Positions 61,923-64,000 of a stretch of 64,000 nt of DNA are shown here, piece after piece. The notes beneath the pieces were generated by a model. The model made no database searches, had not been told where the DNA came from, and worked only from the letters and a program-made list of their open reading frames with translations. Every line of letters begins with the position of its first letter. Positions within the stretch are counted from its first letter, which is position 1. The position numbers and the translations under genes are program-made. This DNA comes from Planctomycetota bacterium. Its GTDB lineage: Bacteria; Planctomycetota; UBA1135; JACQFD01. The stretch spans positions 1 to 64,000 of the forward strand of contig JAEUHX010000022.1 of assembly GCA_016792805.1 (NCBI GenBank), read 5' to 3'.

Positions 61923-64000
61923 TCACGGCAGCGAGTAAATTCCCGGCTTCTTGAGCTTCCAGACCGCGTCATTTCCGGCGAGGTCGTTGCCGAGCGCGAA
62001 GCGTACGCGCATCGGATTCTCGGGGTGAGCAGGGAATGAGAAGCCCGACAGGCTGATCGAGAAGCTCTGCTTCGCCAGATCAATCACGATCTGTGCCTTC
62101 GGCGATGCGCCGGCTGGCGATCTCCAAGTGTGCTTCCCTTTCGCCGACTTCCAGCCGGAGTCTCCTGCGGGGACCGAGATCACGACGGGCGCTGTGGAAT
62201 CGCCTGCCCACAGTGTGACGGAGTCCGTGAGCGGGTTGAAGGTGCCGTCAGGCGACGCGGAGTTAAAGATCATAGATCCTGATGCGGTGAGGCGGTCCTT
62301 CCCTGCCTTCGGAGAATCGGTAATGGCGCCCTTCTTGAGCACGAGGTCCATCGTGGCGCCGACGGGCGCGGCGATGAGCTCCAGCACCTTGATCTCGAGG
62401 TGGAAACCGTCTCCATCCTGATTATAAGTTGCATCCGGGCCGCCCGTCATCGGAAGGTCTTTCGAGTCGGTGGAGCCGACGACGTGAACGCTACCTGTTG
62501 CATCAATCACAATACCGTGGGCGTAGTCAGATTCGCTGCCTCCGAGGTAGCCCGAGGAGACGAGAGCCGCGCCGTTCGGGGGGAGCACGGCGAGGAAGCC
62601 GTCCTGTTTGCCGCCATAAGTGGAATCGGGGCCGCCGACGACGGGGAATGGAGTTGGCGAATCTTGGGAGGAGAACGTGTTTCCGATGATGTACACATTT
62701 CCGGCGAGGTCCGTCGTGACGCCGGTGCCCTTGTCGCAGCCGCTCCCGCCGACGTATCCGGAGAATGCGAAGCTGCTGCCCGAGGCGTCGAGCTTTGACA
62801 CGAATGCATCATAGTCGCACCCGTTGAAGGTTAGGTCCGGACCGACGGCGACCGGAAAAGTGGCTTCGCTGGACTTGGTCTCGCCCACGACGACCACTTC
62901 ATCGTTTGCATCGACGGCAACGCTCTCGCCCTCGTCTTCCTCCGAGCCGCCGATGTAACTGCACCAATCGAGACCGGATCCGCTCGCGCTCACTCGAGCG
63001 ACGAACGCGTCGTCGCCTCCGTTATGAGTAGAGTCGGCTCCTCCCAAGACTGGGAACGTCGCCTGCGTCGACGCCGTGACGCCCGTGACAACGGGACGGC
63101 TCTGGCTGTCGAGCGCAAGATCATAGATTGCGTCGGTTGCGCTTCCGCCCAAGTAGCCACAATAAATGATCCCGTTTCCGGCCGGTTTCACCTTCGCGAT
63201 GAAGCCGTCGTAGCCGCCATTCGAAGAGAGATCGGGTCCACCGGTGACGGGGAAGCTCGATGCCGACGAATTGGTGTAGCCGCCGACGAAAGCATGTCCC
63301 GCGCCGTCGACGGCGATCGCGGTTCCCGTATCACCGCTCCCGGACCCCGCGAGGTATCCGCAATAATCGAGCGCTGAGCCCGATGAATTAACTTTCGCCA
63401 CAAAAGCGTCGCGGCCGCCGCGATAGGTGAGGCCCGGTCCGGTGAGGAGCGGGAAGCCTTCGCTTCCTGCGCTCTGGGTGAATCCGGTCACATAGGCATT
63501 CCCCGCTGCGTCGACCGCCATGTCGTAGATCACGTCCTCGTCGGAGCCGCCGAGGTAGCCGCACCACAGAAGCTGCTCTCCGGTGGGATCGAGCTTCGCA
63601 ATGTATCCGTCCGAGTCGTCGGCGCTGGCGCCGTTAAAAGTGGTGTCGGGGCCAGCCTTCTCCGGGAAGCTCTTTTCCGAGGACGAGGTCGATCCGGCAA
63701 TGTAAAGATTCCCGGCGGCATCGGTCGCCACGGCGATCGCCGTGTCGTTCGCTGCGCCCCCGAGGAATGTGCCAGCCACAACCACCGCCGGATCGATCAC
63801 AAGGCCGCGGCCGCGGTCGTATTCGCCGACCCGGAATCCAAATTCTCGGTCGCCGTGGAGCTGATAGCTCACAGCGATCGCGTCCGCCGGAGCCTCCTGG
63901 AGAAACGCCACCGGTCGAGGATCGACGAAGCTGCCGCGCCCCGCGCGCGCTTCGAGCGCGCCCTCCGGACTGATCTGTAGAGACTCCGTTCCGTCCACGG
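61923..64000 (-). CDS. SBBP-repeat secreted protein, cut by window end
   Basis: At least 691 residues, N-terminus beyond the window. After an N-terminal unique region come about nine SBBP beta-propeller-type repeats of roughly 50 residues (AVATDAAGNLYIAGSTSSSE, MAVDAAGNAYVTGFTQSAG, YCGYLGGSATDAIYDLALDS). A beta-sandwich C-terminus follows (KKGAITDSPKAGKDRLTASG) and ends WKLKKPGIYSLP. It converges on the protease gene with 19 bp between the stops. It is probably an extracellular or surface binding protein; no enzymatic motif is seen. Confidence 0.82.
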   Translation of the reverse strand, partial: VDGTESLQISPEGALEARAGRGSFVDPRPVAFLQEAPADAIAVSYQLHGDREFGFRVGEYDRGRGLVIDPAVVVAGTFLGGAANDTAIAVATDAAGNLYIAGSTSSSEKSFPEKAGPDTTFNGASADDSDGYIAKLDPTGEQLLWCGYLGGSDEDVIYDMAVDAAGNAYVTGFTQSAGSEGFPLLTGPGLTYRGGRDAFVAKVNSSGSALDYCGYLAGSGSGDTGTAIAVDGAGHAFVGGYTNSSASSFPVTGGPDLSSNGGYDGFIAKVKPAGNGIIYCGYLGGSATDAIYDLALDSQSRPVVTGVTASTQATFPVLGGADSTHNGGDDAFVARVSASGSGLDWCSYIGGSEEDEGESVAVDANDEVVVVGETKSSEATFPVAVGPDLTFNGCDYDAFVSKLDASGSSFAFSGYVGGSGCDKGTGVTTDLAGNVYIIGNTFSSQDSPTPFPVVGGPDSTYGGKQDGFLAVLPPNGAALVSSGYLGGSESDYAHGIVIDATGSVHVVGSTDSKDLPMTGGPDATYNQDGDGFHLEIKVLELIAAPVGATMDLVLKKGAITDSPKAGKDRLTASGSMIFNSASPDGTFNPLTDSVTLWAGDSTAPVVISVPAGDSGWKSAKGKHTWRSPAGASPKAQIVIDLAKQSFSISLSGFSFPAHPENPMRVRFALGNDLAGNDAVWKLKKPGIYSLP

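Overview
The window is a high-GC bacterial chromosome segment (about two thirds G+C by eye) that most resembles an uncultured member of the Planctomycetota. This placement is inferred from gene content: an ECF sigma factor fused to a membrane-anchored extracytoplasmic domain, several large secreted FG-GAP/VCBS or SBBP propeller proteins, a dockerin-bearing Rhs/YD-repeat protein, GYF_2 and HEAT-repeat secreted proteins, and scattered pseudopilin genes. I saw no rRNA, tRNA, CRISPR array, prophage or plasmid function.

Layout. 1-7350 is an accessory, lower-GC block. It holds two Rhs fragments that end at exactly the same breakpoint, two AT-richer orphan genes, and a complete IS630-family element (6227-7350, TA target duplication) whose transposase is frameshifted. 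7365-13615 has a small SpoT/MESH1-like HD hydrolase, twin secreted proteins with two thioredoxin-like folds each, and an FG-GAP protein. 13791-20358 has rarA, the sigma/cupredoxin fusion, and secreted or membrane proteins (DUF1573-like, SGNH hydrolase, lipoprotein). 20367-28632 has a translationally coupled trmH-type methyltransferase/zinc-ribbon/spermidine-synthase-like operon, an EAL phosphodiesterase, and a three-gene sensor-kinase operon. 28705-32751 is a HEAT protein plus PilX/PilW/PilV-like pseudopilins. 32910-41801 holds mostly housekeeping and small enzymes (rsgA, folC, a degenerate DUF885 protein, Nudix, peptidase C26, aroB). 41785-46406 has an FG-GAP protein, an SNase-plus-glycosidase lipoprotein and PilZ. 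46832-54321 has carB, a PilM/GspL-like and GspM/PilO-like pair, and an ECF sigma/anti-sigma/periplasmic-sensor trio. 54424-64000 has ribBA, an M61 peptidase, a GYF_2 membrane protein, a HEAT-cyclophilin fusion, a trypsin-like protease, and the start of an SBBP-repeat protein cut by the window end.

How the genes relate. Much of the window is an export and envelope programme: pseudopilins, PilM/N/O-like assembly platform, PilZ and EAL c-di-GMP functions, secreted propellers, proteases and a periplasmic isomerase. Extracytoplasmic sensing modules (two ECF systems and a CHASE4 kinase operon) are interspersed with standard metabolic genes.

Most unusual signals. (1) At least four unrelated genes (9577, 11063, 15152, 40012) have a perfect 7-9 bp inverted repeat whose right arm ends at the start codon, with different sequence each time; two further genes show weaker versions. 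(2) The octamer GATTTGTG/CACAAATC occurs 17 times by my hand count in all reading-frame contexts, against roughly one expected from base composition. (3) An ECF sigma factor is joined through one membrane span to a domain with a full type 1 copper ligand set. (4) Two Rhs copies are truncated at the same base.
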